A program made the translations under genes and the position numbers. The notes beneath the pieces are model-generated. The model did no database searches and had not been told where the DNA came from. It saw only the letters and a list, made by a program, of their open reading frames with translations. This document shows positions 45,537-55,470 of a stretch of 64,000 nucleotides of DNA, in pieces. The DNA comes from Pseudohoeflea suaedae (GTDB lineage Bacteria > Pseudomonadota > Alphaproteobacteria > Rhizobiales > Rhizobiaceae): contig NZ_SMSI01000001.1 of NCBI RefSeq assembly GCF_004354915.1, positions 558,001 to 622,000 on the forward strand, read 5' to 3'. Within the stretch, counting starts at the first letter, position 1. Every line of letters begins with the position of its first letter.

Positions 45537-46778
45537 TCAGTCCTCGTCGACCACCCGAAGGCGGAGCTTGCCGCTCCTCTCTTCGGGGCCGTCGCTCTCG
45601 CCGCGGTGAGAAGCGCCGGCGCGGGGGCTGGCCTCGAATTCGAGCATCTCGATCTTGCTGCCGCGCTTGGTCAGCTTGTCGGTGGAGGTCAGGATCTGGT
45701 CGATATCCCTTTGCGCCTGGCCGAAATGCGTCTGCAGCTTGCGGACCCTCTCGTCCAGGCGGGAAAGATCCTCCATCAGCCTAAGCACCTCCCCCTGGAT
45801 CAGGTGGGCCTGCTCGCGCATCCGCGCATCTTTCAATAGAGCCTGCACCACCTGCACTGAAAGCATCAGCAGGGAGGGCGAGACGATGACGACGCGGGCG
45901 CGATGGGCGCGCTGGACGATTCCCTCGAAGTTCTCGTGAATCTCGGCGAAAATGGATTCCGACGGCACGAACAGGAAGGCCGTGTCCTGCGTCTCGCCGG
46001 TGATCAGGTATTTTTCCGATATGTCCCGGATATGGACTTCCATGTCGCGGCGGAAGCGCTGGGTGGCTTGTGCGAGCGAAGCCGTGTCGCCCGGCTCGGT
46101 TTCGCGCATCGCATTCCACGCCTCGAGCGGGAACTTGGCATCGATGACGAGATCCGGTGCGCCGTTGGGCATGGTAATGGTGCAGTCGGGACGGGTGCCG
46201 TTCGACAGCGTGCGCTGGAACTCGTAGGAGCCGAAGGGCAGGCCGTCCTTGACGATCGTTTCCATGCGCGACTGGCCGAAGGCGCCGCGCGTCTGCTTGT
46301 TCGACAGGATTGCCTGCAACCCCACGACGTCGCGGGCGAGCGTCTGGATATTGTTCTGCGCCGTATCGATTACCGCCAGCCGTTCCTGCAGCCGGGCGAG
46401 ATTCTCGTGCGTCGATTTGGTCTGTTCGCTCAGCGTGGTGCCGATGCGCTGCGTCATGCCGTCGATGCGCTGGTTGATGGCGTGGTTGAATTCCGCCTGC
46501 CGGGTGCCGAACATTTCCGCCATCGCGCCCATGCGGCCCTGCATTTCGGATTGTGCCTTGAGGATGTCGCCGAGCCGGTCCTCGGCGTGCTGCGCCCGTT
46601 CGGAGGCGGCGCGCTCTGCCGCAGCGCGCTGTCGCGATGCCCGCGAGAGCAGCAGCAACAGCACCAGGGATATGGCCGCCGCCACGATCAGCGCGACGAC
46701 GAGAAGACCCGTCAGCGTGACGGGTATCTCACCGACCCGGAACAGGATGGAATTGGGAGATGCCGCTTGCTCGTTCAT
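45537..46778 (-). CDS. rmuC: DNA recombination protein RmuC
   Basis: A 413-residue membrane-anchored RmuC protein, linked to limiting recombination at short inverted repeats. One transmembrane helix (about 22-45) precedes a long coiled coil (about 45-150), then the RmuC domain, a PD-(D/E)XK-like nuclease fold: DLVIDAKFPLEAW carries the motif Asp and Lys; FLFVPSESIFAEI and VVIVSPSLLM are typical. A charged, probably disordered tail ends the chain. It converges with the nucleoside hydrolase gene, 26 bp apart. Confidence 0.94.
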   Translation of the reverse strand: MNEQAASPNSILFRVGEIPVTLTGLLVVALIVAAAISLVLLLLLSRASRQRAAAERAASERAQHAEDRLGDILKAQSEMQGRMGAMAEMFGTRQAEFNHAINQRIDGMTQRIGTTLSEQTKSTHENLARLQERLAVIDTAQNNIQTLARDVVGLQAILSNKQTRGAFGQSRMETIVKDGLPFGSYEFQRTLSNGTRPDCTITMPNGAPDLVIDAKFPLEAWNAMRETEPGDTASLAQATQRFRRDMEVHIRDISEKYLITGETQDTAFLFVPSESIFAEIHENFEGIVQRAHRARVVIVSPSLLMLSVQVVQALLKDARMREQAHLIQGEVLRLMEDLSRLDERVRKLQTHFGQAQRDIDQILTSTDKLTKRGSKIEMLEFEASPRAGASHRGESDGPEERSGKLRLRVVDED

Positions 46779-47156
46779 CCCTGTTTCATAGCAGATTCGC
46801 CTGGCAGCGATAGATCAAAACAAGAACACCGGTGCAATCCGGACGCGTCTGGCCTGCTTGCCCTCACCCCCCGCTTCCGGAAATTTGGCCGGCTTCGGGC
46901 TCATGCGGAAAGCCGAAATGCAAAATGCGCATCCGGGAGGCATGGAAACTGACTGCGAAAATTTACGGGGCGGGGCCGACCAAGTCTATCGCCTCATAAG
47001 TCAAAGTATTGATTTGTTTTCAGATATTGCAGCGACCTGTATATCCGCACGGATCACAACTTTAGCCTGTGACAAATTCAGGGTGGCTCTGATGGTTAGT
47101 GTTAACCCTAGAAGAGGATAAACGGCCAACTGGTATTTCTACAGGGCGATTTTGCA
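46779..47156. other. Intergenic region before the globin-coupled chemoreceptor
   Basis: No convincing gene is seen in these 378 bp. The part from about 46980 to 47150 is AT-rich and probably holds the chemoreceptor promoter, though no clear -35/-10 pair stands out. The short repeat at 46925-46949 lies within it. Confidence 0.6.
46925..46949 (+). repeat. Second copy of the short intergenic sequence at 1050-1073
   Basis: It shares ATGCGCATCCGGG and a following GGCAT-N-GAAAC block with the copy at 1050-1073. Here it is 207 bp before the chemoreceptor gene. Confidence 0.45.
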
Positions 47157-48695
47157 ATGAGCGAGCACGGCAGTCGGAAGAGCGGAATTGATGAACGTAC
47201 GGAGTTTCTGGGTTTTGACGCGGCGCAACGCCAGCGCCTGAGGGATCTGAAGCCGACGGTGGAAAAATCCATCGGTGGCGGGCTCGACGTCTTCTACGAG
47301 AAGGTCGCACGGGTCCCGGAAGTCTCGAAGTTCTTTTCCGGCGCCGATCACATGAATGCCGCCAAAACCCGGCAATCCGGCCACTGGGGCAATGTGACCG
47401 AGGGCCGCTTCGATGACACCTATGTCGATGGCGTGACGACGATCGGCAAGGTTCACGCCAAGATCGGTCTCGAACCCCGCTGGTACATCGGCGGTTATGC
47501 CCTCATCGTCGAGCAGCTCGTCCACGGCATCGTCCGCGAGCGCTGGCCCGGCATGTTCGGGCGCGGGAAATCCTCCGAACTGGCCGCCGACATTTCGGTT
47601 GTGGTCAAGGCGGCGCTTCTCGACATGGACCTCGCCATCAGCGTCTATCTCGAGGAGCTCGAGAAGAAGCGCCAGGAAGCCGAGGACAACCGGCTTGCCG
47701 CCGAGCGCGACCAGAACGAGGCGCTCGAGAAGCTTGGAAACATCCTCAAGGCGCTTTCCGACGGCGATCTGGAAAGCCGTCTGCCATCCGGTCTCCCGGG
47801 CCGGTTCGACAGCATGGGGGCCGACTACAACGGTTCGGTCGAGAACCTCCGCCAGTCCATCGCGCAGGTGCGCGACGCCTCGGAGCAGATCCTCACCTTT
47901 TCGAGGCAGCTTCAGGACAACTCCGAGCGGCTGTCTCAGCGCACGGAGCAGCAGGCGGCCTCGATCGAGGAAAGTTCGGCTGCCCTGCATGAACTTTCCG
48001 AGAGCGTCACCTCGACCGCCCAGCGTACCCGCAAGGCCTCCGATGTGACGGCGGAAGCGCTGTCCCTCGCCAATTCCTCAGGCGAGGTCGTGACCTCCGC
48101 GGTAGCCGCCATGGGCGACATCGAAACCTCGTCGGTCGAGATCTCGCGTTTCATCGGGGTGATCGACGACATAGCCTTCCAGACCAATCTTTTGGCCTTG
48201 AACGCCGGCGTGGAAGCCGCTCGTGCAGGCGAGGCGGGGCGGGGCTTCGCGGTCGTCGCGCAGGAGGTTCGCGAGCTCGCGCAGCGCTCGGCAGAAGCGG
48301 CGCGCGAGATCAAGAAGATCATCGCCGATTCATCCGTTCAGGTGAAAACCGGCGTCGAACTCGTCAGCAAGTCCGGTACCGCGCTCGAAAACATCATCGG
48401 CCGGGTCGAGGAGATCAACCAGATCATCGGATCGATCGCCTCCGCGGCAAGCGAGCAGTCCTCCGGGCTGGGTGAAATCTCCTCCGCCGTCAACGAGATG
48501 GACTCGATCACGCAGCAGAATGCCCACATGGTCGATGAAACTTCCGGGCAGATCAACAAGCTGACCGGCGAAGTCGAACGGCTGACGACATCGCTGCGCG
48601 GTTTCAAGACCCGCGATCCGAATGATGCCGCTGTTTCCAGCGCTTCGAGCCGGCGCGCCGGCGACGCTCCGGCGAGGTCGCGCAAGGTTGCCTGA
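47157..48695 (+). CDS. Globin-coupled methyl-accepting chemotaxis protein (cytosolic)
   Basis: A 512-residue soluble chemoreceptor. The amino-terminal protoglobin domain (about 1-170) contains His100 in GKVHAKIGL, placed as the proximal heme ligand; [14 protein letters not shown] follows. This is the HemAT-type oxygen sensor design, also seen in the cytosolic rhizobial receptor IcpA. A HAMP-like segment (about 195-240) and the signalling coiled coil follow, with the hairpin tip [24 protein letters not shown] and EVRELAQRS. There is no transmembrane segment and no CheR-binding pentapeptide at the end. A cheW lies 2.5 kb downstream. Confidence 0.93.
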   Translation: MSEHGSRKSGIDERTEFLGFDAAQRQRLRDLKPTVEKSIGGGLDVFYEKVARVPEVSKFFSGADHMNAAKTRQSGHWGNVTEGRFDDTYVDGVTTIGKVHAKIGLEPRWYIGGYALIVEQLVHGIVRERWPGMFGRGKSSELAADISVVVKAALLDMDLAISVYLEELEKKRQEAEDNRLAAERDQNEALEKLGNILKALSDGDLESRLPSGLPGRFDSMGADYNGSVENLRQSIAQVRDASEQILTFSRQLQDNSERLSQRTEQQAASIEESSAALHELSESVTSTAQRTRKASDVTAEALSLANSSGEVVTSAVAAMGDIETSSVEISRFIGVIDDIAFQTNLLALNAGVEAARAGEAGRGFAVVAQEVRELAQRSAEAAREIKKIIADSSVQVKTGVELVSKSGTALENIIGRVEEINQIIGSIASAASEQSSGLGEISSAVNEMDSITQQNAHMVDETSGQINKLTGEVERLTTSLRGFKTRDPNDAAVSSASSRRAGDAPARSRKVA

Positions 48696-48759
48696 TTTCG
48701 ACCGTTTCAACGGCTTCGGGGCGGTTGCAAGTCGGCCGCCCTCATAATATCTAGGCTCC

Positions 48760-49278
48760 ATGAGCATCAAGCCGATCATCCTGCTTCCCGACCCGCTTCT
48801 GCGCGAGAACTCCGCCCCCATCGAGCGTTTCGACGCCGAGCTCGAGCGGTTCTCCAGGGACATGCTTGAAACCATGTATGACGCACCGGGCATAGGTCTG
48901 GCCGCGATCCAGATCGGCGAGCCTCGCCGTCTTCTGGTGATCGACGTTGCCGGCAAGGACGAGGATCCCGCACCGCTGGTCTTCACCAATCCGGAAATTG
49001 TCGCTCGCAGCGACGAGATGAGCGTCTACGAGGAAGGCTGCCTGTCGATCCCGGACTATTATGCCGAGGTCGAGCGCCCGGCCAAGGTGACCGTCAGCTA
49101 TCAGGACATCACCGGAGAGCGCAAGGAAATGGAGGCCGAGGGACTTCTGGCGACCTGTCTCCAGCACGAGATCGACCATTTGAACGGCGTGCTCTTCATC
49201 GACCATATTTCCAAACTCAAGCGCGACATGGTGGTCAAGAAGTTCACCAAGATGGCGCGCCAGCGGACAAGCGCCTGA
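48760..49278 (+). CDS. def: Peptide deformylase
   Basis: A 172-residue metalloprotease that removes the formyl group from nascent proteins. All three motifs are present: [19 protein letters not shown] with metal ligand Cys94, and QHEIDHLNG with ligands His136 and His140 and catalytic Glu137. Ile replaces the usual Pro in the first motif (GLAAIQ for GLAAPQ), which is common in alphaproteobacterial forms. It is the first gene of def-fmt-truA, which together act on initiator formylation and tRNA. Confidence 0.97.
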   Translation: MSIKPIILLPDPLLRENSAPIERFDAELERFSRDMLETMYDAPGIGLAAIQIGEPRRLLVIDVAGKDEDPAPLVFTNPEIVARSDEMSVYEEGCLSIPDYYAEVERPAKVTVSYQDITGERKEMEAEGLLATCLQHEIDHLNGVLFIDHISKLKRDMVVKKFTKMARQRTSA

Positions 49279-49318
49279 TCCAGGCCTGAGCCTGCTGGCC
49301 GGTCCCCGGGAGATTTCT

Positions 49319-50260
49319 ATGCGGCTCGTTTTCATGGGAACGCCGGACTATGCGGTGCCGACGCTCAGGGCGCTGGCGGACGCCGGCCACGAGATAGTCG
49401 CCGTCTATTCCCAGCCGCCCCGTCCCGCAGGTCGCCGCGGCCTCGAGACCAGGCCCTCACCGGTCCATGCCGCCGCCGCCGAACTCGGTATCGAGGTCCG
49501 CACCCCCACCAGCCTCAGGGGCGAGGACGAGCAGGCACGATTTGCTGCGCTCGAAGCCGATGCCGCCGTCGTCGTCGCCTATGGCCTTCTGTTGCCGCAG
49601 GCCATTCTCGATGCGCCGAAACATGGGGCCTGGAACGGCCATGCCTCGCTTCTGCCGCGATGGCGCGGAGCGGCCCCCATCCAGCGGGCGATCATGGCGG
49701 GCGACGGCGAGACCGGCGTCATGGTCATGAAGATGGACAAGGGGCTCGACACCGGCGCGGTGGCGCTCACCGAAAAGGTCGCGATTCCTGTCGACCGCAC
49801 GGCCGGCGAACTCCACGATCAGCTCTCGCAACTGACCGCCCGTCTGATGGTCGAGGCGATGGCCAGGCTCGCATCCGACGGCATGCTGGACACGGTCGCC
49901 CAGCCCGAAGACGGCGTGACCTATGCGGCCAAGATCGACAAGGCCGAAACCCGCATCGATTTTTCGAGGCCCGCACGCGAGGTGCACGACCATATTCGCG
50001 GCCTTTCGCCGTTTCCGGGTGCGTGGTTCCTGCTCTCCCTCGGCGGCGAGCCCGAACGGGTGAAGGTGCTCGCCTCCTCGCTTTCGGCGGAAGCGCCGGG
50101 GCATGCGCCGTCCGGCACCTTCATCGACAACCATCTGACGATTGCCTGCGGCGAGGGCGCAATCCGCCTCGAACGTTTGCAGAAGGCCGGCGGCAAGCCT
50201 CTGGCCGCTTCCGATTTCCTTCGCGGCTCCGCCGTGCCTGCCGGAACGGTCGCGGGCTGA
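49319..50260 (+). CDS. fmt: Methionyl-tRNA formyltransferase
   Basis: A 313-residue enzyme that formylates Met-tRNA(fMet) with 10-formyltetrahydrofolate. The start [16 protein letters not shown] is typical. The active site is in [15 protein letters not shown], with Asn and His of the usual N[14 protein letters not shown], and the catalytic Asp in KGLDTG. The carboxy-terminal tRNA-binding domain follows from about residue 205. GGGAG precedes the ATG. It lies 40 bp after def, and its stop codon overlaps the truA start as TGATG. Confidence 0.97.
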   Translation: MRLVFMGTPDYAVPTLRALADAGHEIVAVYSQPPRPAGRRGLETRPSPVHAAAAELGIEVRTPTSLRGEDEQARFAALEADAAVVVAYGLLLPQAILDAPKHGAWNGHASLLPRWRGAAPIQRAIMAGDGETGVMVMKMDKGLDTGAVALTEKVAIPVDRTAGELHDQLSQLTARLMVEAMARLASDGMLDTVAQPEDGVTYAAKIDKAETRIDFSRPAREVHDHIRGLSPFPGAWFLLSLGGEPERVKVLASSLSAEAPGHAPSGTFIDNHLTIACGEGAIRLERLQKAGGKPLAASDFLRGSAVPAGTVAG

Positions 50261-51006
50261 TGCCGCGCTACAGGCTCCTCATCGAATATGACGGGACCGG
50301 TTATGCCGGCTGGCAGCGTCAGGACGGCCCGGCCAGTGTGCAGGGGGCCATCGAGGCGGCGATAAAGGGGTTCTCCGGCGAAGAGGTCGGGATACGCGGT
50401 GCCGGACGCACCGATACCGGCGTCCATGCCCGTGGCCAGGTTGCCCATGTCGATCTTGCCCGCGACTGGCCGGTCGAGACCGTGCGCAATGCGATCAACG
50501 CCCATCTCGGCATGGCGCGGGAGACCGTTGCCGTGCTTGAGGCGGAGAAGGTGGCCGATGATTTCGATGCCCGCTTCTCTGCCACGAAACGTCACTATCT
50601 CTACCGTTACATCTGCCGCCCTGCGCCGCTGGTTCTCGAACGCGACCGCGCCTGGTGGCTGGCCCGTCCGCTTGATGCGCAAGCCATGCATGATGCGGCC
50701 CAGGCGCTCGTCGGCAGGCACGATTTCACCACCTTCCGCTCCGTCCATTGCCAGTCGCGCTCGCCGGTAAAGACGCTCGACCGGCTCGACGTTTCGGTGA
50801 ATGCGGACGGCACCATCGAGCTCCGGGCCAGCGCGCAGAGCTTTCTGCACAATCAGATCAGGTCGTTCGCCGGAACCCTGAAACTCGTGGGCCAGGGCAA
50901 ATGGAGCCGCGCCGATGTGGAGACCGCATTGCAGGCCCGCGACCGCAGCGCCTGTGGCGCCGTGGCGCCTCCGGGCGGGCTCTATTTCATGCAGGTCGAC
51001 TATTGA
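50260..51006 (+). CDS. truA: tRNA pseudouridine(38-40) synthase
   Basis: A 248-residue enzyme that makes pseudouridine at positions 38, 39 and 40 of the tRNA anticodon arm. The catalytic residue is Asp52 in [28 protein letters not shown] at the start and [13 protein letters not shown] toward the end are family signatures. The ATG overlaps the last base of the fmt stop codon, indicating coupling. No clear terminator follows. Confidence 0.97.
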   Translation: MPRYRLLIEYDGTGYAGWQRQDGPASVQGAIEAAIKGFSGEEVGIRGAGRTDTGVHARGQVAHVDLARDWPVETVRNAINAHLGMARETVAVLEAEKVADDFDARFSATKRHYLYRYICRPAPLVLERDRAWWLARPLDAQAMHDAAQALVGRHDFTTFRSVHCQSRSPVKTLDRLDVSVNADGTIELRASAQSFLHNQIRSFAGTLKLVGQGKWSRADVETALQARDRSACGAVAPPGGLYFMQVDY

Positions 51007-51165
51007 GACCGGGCAATCGCGGCGAGGCCTTCATCCGCCAAGTTTCGCGCAGCATTTTAACCCTATATCAAGGGGATATCGGCAGAGTTCACAAATCGGG
51101 CGAGCTGGATGCATCACGCACCCGCCCGGACGTCTTGATCTTAGGGAACAGTGAGAACCGCACCG

Positions 51166-51633
51166 ATGTCCGAACAAGCCACCAACGACAACACCGGCAC
51201 GCTTGAGATCATTTCCTTCCATCTCGCGGGGCAGGTTTTCTGCGTCAACATCATGGCCGTGCGCGAAATCCGCGGCTGGGCGCCGTCGACTACCCTCCCG
51301 CATACCCCTGCTCACGTGCTCGGCGTGATCAACCTGCGCGGTTCCGTGATCCCGGTCATCGACATGGCGATCCGTCTCGGCCTGAAGCCGATCGAGCCGA
51401 CCGAGCGCTCCGCCATCATCGTCACCCAGATCGCCTCCAAGCTCGTCGGCCTTCTCGTCGAGAACGTCTCGGACATGATCACCGTGAAGAATTCCGACCT
51501 GCAGCCGGCCCCGGACGTCCTGCCGGAAGCCGAGCGCGCGCTCACTCGCGCCATCATCCCCGTCGGCCAGGAGATGATCTGCTATCTCGATCTCGATGCC
51601 CTGTTCCCCAATGTCGAGGAACTGGCCGCCTGA
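51166..51633 (+). CDS. cheW: Chemotaxis adaptor CheW
   Basis: A 155-residue adaptor linking chemoreceptors to the kinase CheA. The fold is evident from EIISFHLAGQVFCVNIMAVREI, HVLGVINLRGSVIPVIDM (the receptor-binding signature) and GLLVENVSDMITV. The ATG at 51166 was chosen; a GTG at 51151, four bases after AGGGA, would add five residues. It is not next to cheA or cheY genes, so it is an orphan cheW, perhaps serving the globin-coupled receptor upstream or supplementing the main cluster. Confidence 0.93.
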   Translation: MSEQATNDNTGTLEIISFHLAGQVFCVNIMAVREIRGWAPSTTLPHTPAHVLGVINLRGSVIPVIDMAIRLGLKPIEPTERSAIIVTQIASKLVGLLVENVSDMITVKNSDLQPAPDVLPEAERALTRAIIPVGQEMICYLDLDALFPNVEELAA

Positions 51634-51650
51634 TCGGCGCACTTAACCCA

Positions 51651-52127
51651 CTATTGAATTGCTGGGCATGTCGAGCCTGACTTGGGCTGAACATAAGTCG
51701 CGCCATCTGCATAGGCCTCACAGGGCGTGGGATATGTTTTCGGTTCGCCGTTCTTAATCCCGCAGCTCACTACTTGAATGCAGGCGTTAGTCGAGCCCTG
51801 TATTTTCGCGGGTTCTCGCGCATGGTTTCGGCATACACCCACGTATGCCACACTTGAACCGTTTGCTGCAGCTTCGCAAACGTTACTGTAAGTGCTGCCG
51901 TCGCATCCGCAGACGGGCACGTATTCCTTGGTGCAGACCTCCGGCATTTTGACGCATTGCCCCATCTGATCTGCGGCGCCGCAAGCCGCCGAGAGTGGAA
52001 ATTTGCAGTAATCACCGGGACCGCACGAGATTCCGGCAATTCCACCGCAAGATTTTACGTCTTCCGCATTGGTGCTGCTGGTTAGAGGTGAAATGGCTAG
52101 TGCAAGAATAAAGAATATTACTTTCAT
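51651..52127 (-). CDS. Secreted Kazal-domain protein
   Basis: A 158-residue exported protein rich in Cys. A signal peptide (MKVIFFILALAISPLTSSTNA) is followed by a Cys-rich stretch and a Kazal-type inhibitor-like core, VPVCGCDGSTYSNVCEAAANG to VGVC, with its disulfide spacing. Another Cys-rich segment follows. Kazal domains usually inhibit serine proteases; the reactive-site loop here is not verified, and bacterial members are little studied. GAGGAGG precedes the ATG. The gene is less GC-rich than its neighbours and its upstream region is very AT-rich, suggesting acquisition by transfer. Confidence 0.82.
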   Translation of the reverse strand: MKVIFFILALAISPLTSSTNAEDVKSCGGIAGISCGPGDYCKFPLSAACGAADQMGQCVKMPEVCTKEYVPVCGCDGSTYSNVCEAAANGSSVAYVGVCRNHAREPAKIQGSTNACIQVVSCGIKNGEPKTYPTPCEAYADGATYVQPKSGSTCPAIQ

Positions 52128-52144
52128 CACGACCTCCTCCTGTT

Positions 52145-52164
52145 GTAGTAAGTTAAATTACTAC
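52145..52164. repeat. Inverted repeat upstream of the Kazal gene
   Basis: GTAGTAA (52145-52151) and TTACTAC (52158-52164) form 7-bp arms around six bases. It sits about 18 bp before the Kazal start codon in an AT-rich tract and may be an operator or part of a leader hairpin. Confidence 0.5.
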
Positions 52165-52232
52165 TAAAAGGGGATAGATTCAAATATTATATCATAGGTT
52201 GTGCTGACAGTGGCTTGCGAATTGAATTGTGC

Positions 52233-52835
52233 CTAAATACCCAGCGCGCCGAATGCCAGCGATGAAACGAGCAGGCTGGAAACGAGGGTGACGAGCGTCA
52301 CCAGCGCCGCGAGTATCGCCTCGTCGTTGAGCACCGCGCGGACCAGCCGGAAATAGAACCAGATCGTCACGCCATAGACCGCGAGCGACAGGATCGCGTC
52401 GAGCCCCTCGGGCACCGGCGCGAAATAGCTGACCGTCGCCGGCAGGAAGGCCAGATAGGTGGCAATCAGTCCGAACCAGTTGGTCGCCGCGATCAGCGGC
52501 AGGAACTGCTTGCGGAAGCCGAAGGGCTGGGAGACCGGGTAGAGAAGCAGAGCCGGCAGCACCCAGGCGAGAAAGTCGAAGATCGATCCGGTCAGGATGA
52601 AGCTTATCGTGCCCCAGACGGTGTCGGGTTGCTGATCGGGCATGTCGCGCCAGATGCCGGCCCACAGGAATGTCTGTGCCGGCCAGCACCAGGCATAGGC
52701 CAGGAACGATCGCAGCATGCCTTCGAGGCTCGAATCGATCTGCTCCAGCCCGCGCCTGTCACCTTCGAGGGTGGTGAAGAGCCCGGCCAGAGACCGGCCG
52801 ACTTCCTGTCGGGAGGGCAAGCCGACAGCGCCCAT
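52233..52835 (-). CDS. Hypothetical multi-pass membrane protein, YIP1-like
   Basis: A 200-residue inner-membrane protein with about four or five hydrophobic helices (roughly 40-60, 80-105, 115-140, 145-165 and 175-200) after a cytoplasmic amino end. The layout resembles Yip1-domain proteins, but I do not recognise a defining motif, so the function is unknown. The start overlaps the dapE stop codon as TGATG, which indicates translational coupling to dapE. Its constant position behind dapE would be worth checking in relatives. Confidence 0.72.
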   Translation of the reverse strand: MGAVGLPSRQEVGRSLAGLFTTLEGDRRGLEQIDSSLEGMLRSFLAYAWCWPAQTFLWAGIWRDMPDQQPDTVWGTISFILTGSIFDFLAWVLPALLLYPVSQPFGFRKQFLPLIAATNWFGLIATYLAFLPATVSYFAPVPEGLDAILSLAVYGVTIWFYFRLVRAVLNDEAILAALVTLVTLVSSLLVSSLAFGALGI

Positions 52836-54034
52836 CAGACGCGGCCTTCCTGGGCTTGAAACCAGTCGACGATGAAGCGCTCGTAGATCTGCGTCAGCGT
52901 CTCGAGGTCGGAAAGCGCCACGCATTCATCCGTCATGTGCATGGTCTTGCCGACGAGGCCGAACTCCACGACGGGGCAGTAATCCTTGATGAAGCGCGCA
53001 TCCGACGTGCCGCCGGTCGTCGATAGCTCCGGCATCCGGCCGGTCACCGACTTGACCGCCCCGGACAGTGTGCCGATCAGCGCGTCGTCACGGGTCAGGA
53101 AGGACGGGGAGGGGCGCTGCTGGAAGCTGATGTCGTAGCGTGCGGGACCGCGGGTCGCGCGGTCGGGCAGGGCGTCGGCCGCCTGTCGGAGACGGTTCTC
53201 GATCTCGGCCGAGAGCGTTTCCGCCGACCAGCCGTCATTGAAGCGGATGTTGAACGTCACGTCCACGGAACCCGGGATCACGTTGGTGGCCGGGTTGCCG
53301 GTATCGATCGAGGTCAGCTCGAGATTGGAGGCAGGGAAGCGCTCGTTGCCCGCGTCGAGCGGCGGGTCGAGGAGGGCGGCTGCCAGTGCGTTGGCGACCC
53401 TGAGCGGATTGTCGGCCAGATGCGGATAGGCCACGTGGCCCTGCGTGCCGCTCACCGTCAGCTTCGCCGACAGCGATCCGCGTCGGCCGATCTTGATCAT
53501 GTCGCCGAGTTGGTTCGGGTTGGTCGGTTCGCCCACCAGCGCGGCATCCCAGCTCTCGCCCTTCTTGGCAGCATGTTCGAGCAGCTTCACCGTGCCGTTG
53601 ATCGCCGGGCCCTCCTCATCGCCCGTAATCAGGAACGAGATCGAGCCGGGCAGTGCGCCCTTGTCGCCGGTAAGGCGGGCGAGTGCGGCGAGGAAGCAGG
53701 CAATGCCGCCCTTCATGTCCACCGCGCCGCGGCCGTAGAGCATGCCATCGGCCACTTCCGCGCCGAACGGATCGTGGCTCCAGCCCTCGAGATTTCCCGT
53801 CGGCACCACGTCCGTATGTCCCGCAAACATCAGATGCGGGCCGTCATTGCCGAGCCGGGCATAGAGGTTCTCGATGTCGGGCGTACCGTCTTCGGAGAAG
53901 ACCGGCCGTTCGACCGTGAAGCCGAGCTCGGAGAGAAAACGCTCGAGCGTCTCCAGTGCGCCGCCTTCCTCGGGGGTAACGGACGGGCAGCGGATCAGGG
54001 CGGAGAGAACGTCGGAAGGATTGGTCAGTGTCAT
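52835..54034 (-). CDS. dapE: Succinyl-diaminopimelate desuccinylase
   Basis: A 399-residue M20 metallohydrolase that cleaves N-succinyl-LL-diaminopimelate to LL-diaminopimelate in lysine and cell-wall synthesis. Metal and catalytic motifs are [19 protein letters not shown] and [24 protein letters not shown] is the DapE-specific segment that separates it from other M20 enzymes. The start [10 protein letters not shown] is preferred to an upstream Met without a ribosome-binding site. It belongs to the leftward dapD-DUF805-dapE-membrane protein unit. Confidence 0.96.
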   Translation of the reverse strand: MTLTNPSDVLSALIRCPSVTPEEGGALETLERFLSELGFTVERPVFSEDGTPDIENLYARLGNDGPHLMFAGHTDVVPTGNLEGWSHDPFGAEVADGMLYGRGAVDMKGGIACFLAALARLTGDKGALPGSISFLITGDEEGPAINGTVKLLEHAAKKGESWDAALVGEPTNPNQLGDMIKIGRRGSLSAKLTVSGTQGHVAYPHLADNPLRVANALAAALLDPPLDAGNERFPASNLELTSIDTGNPATNVIPGSVDVTFNIRFNDGWSAETLSAEIENRLRQAADALPDRATRGPARYDISFQQRPSPSFLTRDDALIGTLSGAVKSVTGRMPELSTTGGTSDARFIKDYCPVVEFGLVGKTMHMTDECVALSDLETLTQIYERFIVDWFQAQEGRV

Positions 54035-54099
54035 GACGTTTGCATAGCCGATTGGCCGCAAGGTGTCATCCGTGACGGACGGGGCTTTTCGCCATTCGC

Positions 54100-54483
54100 T
54101 CAGTGGCCCGGCTGCTCGGGTCCCGCGCCAAAACGGTTCGGTCCTTGCCGGGTGGGCCAGAGCGACAGCGCCAGGATTGCGGGGAGCGCGGCGGGCGGAA
54201 AGAAGAGCGCGATGGCCCAGCCGCCCGGCAGCCCGATATCGTGAAGCCGCTTGACGGTCGCCGCGAGCACCGACCAGGCCGTGAGAAAGGCGGCGACGAT
54301 CAGCGAAAAACCGATCAGCACCGCCCCTTCATGTTCGCTGGCTCCCATCCGGCCGGCCATGGCGACGGGCATGGCAAGGACTGCGAACCAGAAGAGTATC
54401 GTGAGGATGAACGCCTTGCGTCCTATCCTGCCGGACATCCCGAACAGGAGCCATCTCAGGTCTGCATCGGGGCGTCCGCGCAT
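54100..54483 (-). CDS. DUF805 family membrane protein
   Basis: A 127-residue inner-membrane protein of family DUF805, with three or four helices and the family signature [13 protein letters not shown]. An early [10 protein letters not shown] also fits. The function is unknown. It begins 9 bp after dapD and precedes dapE by 65 bp on the same strand, so it is co-transcribed with diaminopimelate genes in this organism. Confidence 0.85.
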   Translation of the reverse strand: MRGRPDADLRWLLFGMSGRIGRKAFILTILFWFAVLAMPVAMAGRMGASEHEGAVLIGFSLIVAAFLTAWSVLAATVKRLHDIGLPGGWAIALFFPPAALPAILALSLWPTRQGPNRFGAGPEQPGH

Positions 54484-54492
54484 GGCGCGATA

Positions 54493-55344
<852 letters not shown>

Positions 55345-55470
55345 TGTGGCGTTTCCTTAATCTTGAACGGGTATTTCTTGCTTTCTGCGGCGAACTCGTC
55401 TTTCACGGCAGTGATCGGCTTTTCTCCTAAGGGAGGAGGCAGGCCCGGTCAATTCGACAAGGAGAATGCC

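Noticed and set aside
46858-47121. 87-residue frame between rmuC and the chemoreceptor gene
   Set aside because: No ribosome-binding site, no recognisable protein pattern, and it contains the dispersed short repeat and the AT-rich promoter-like zone.
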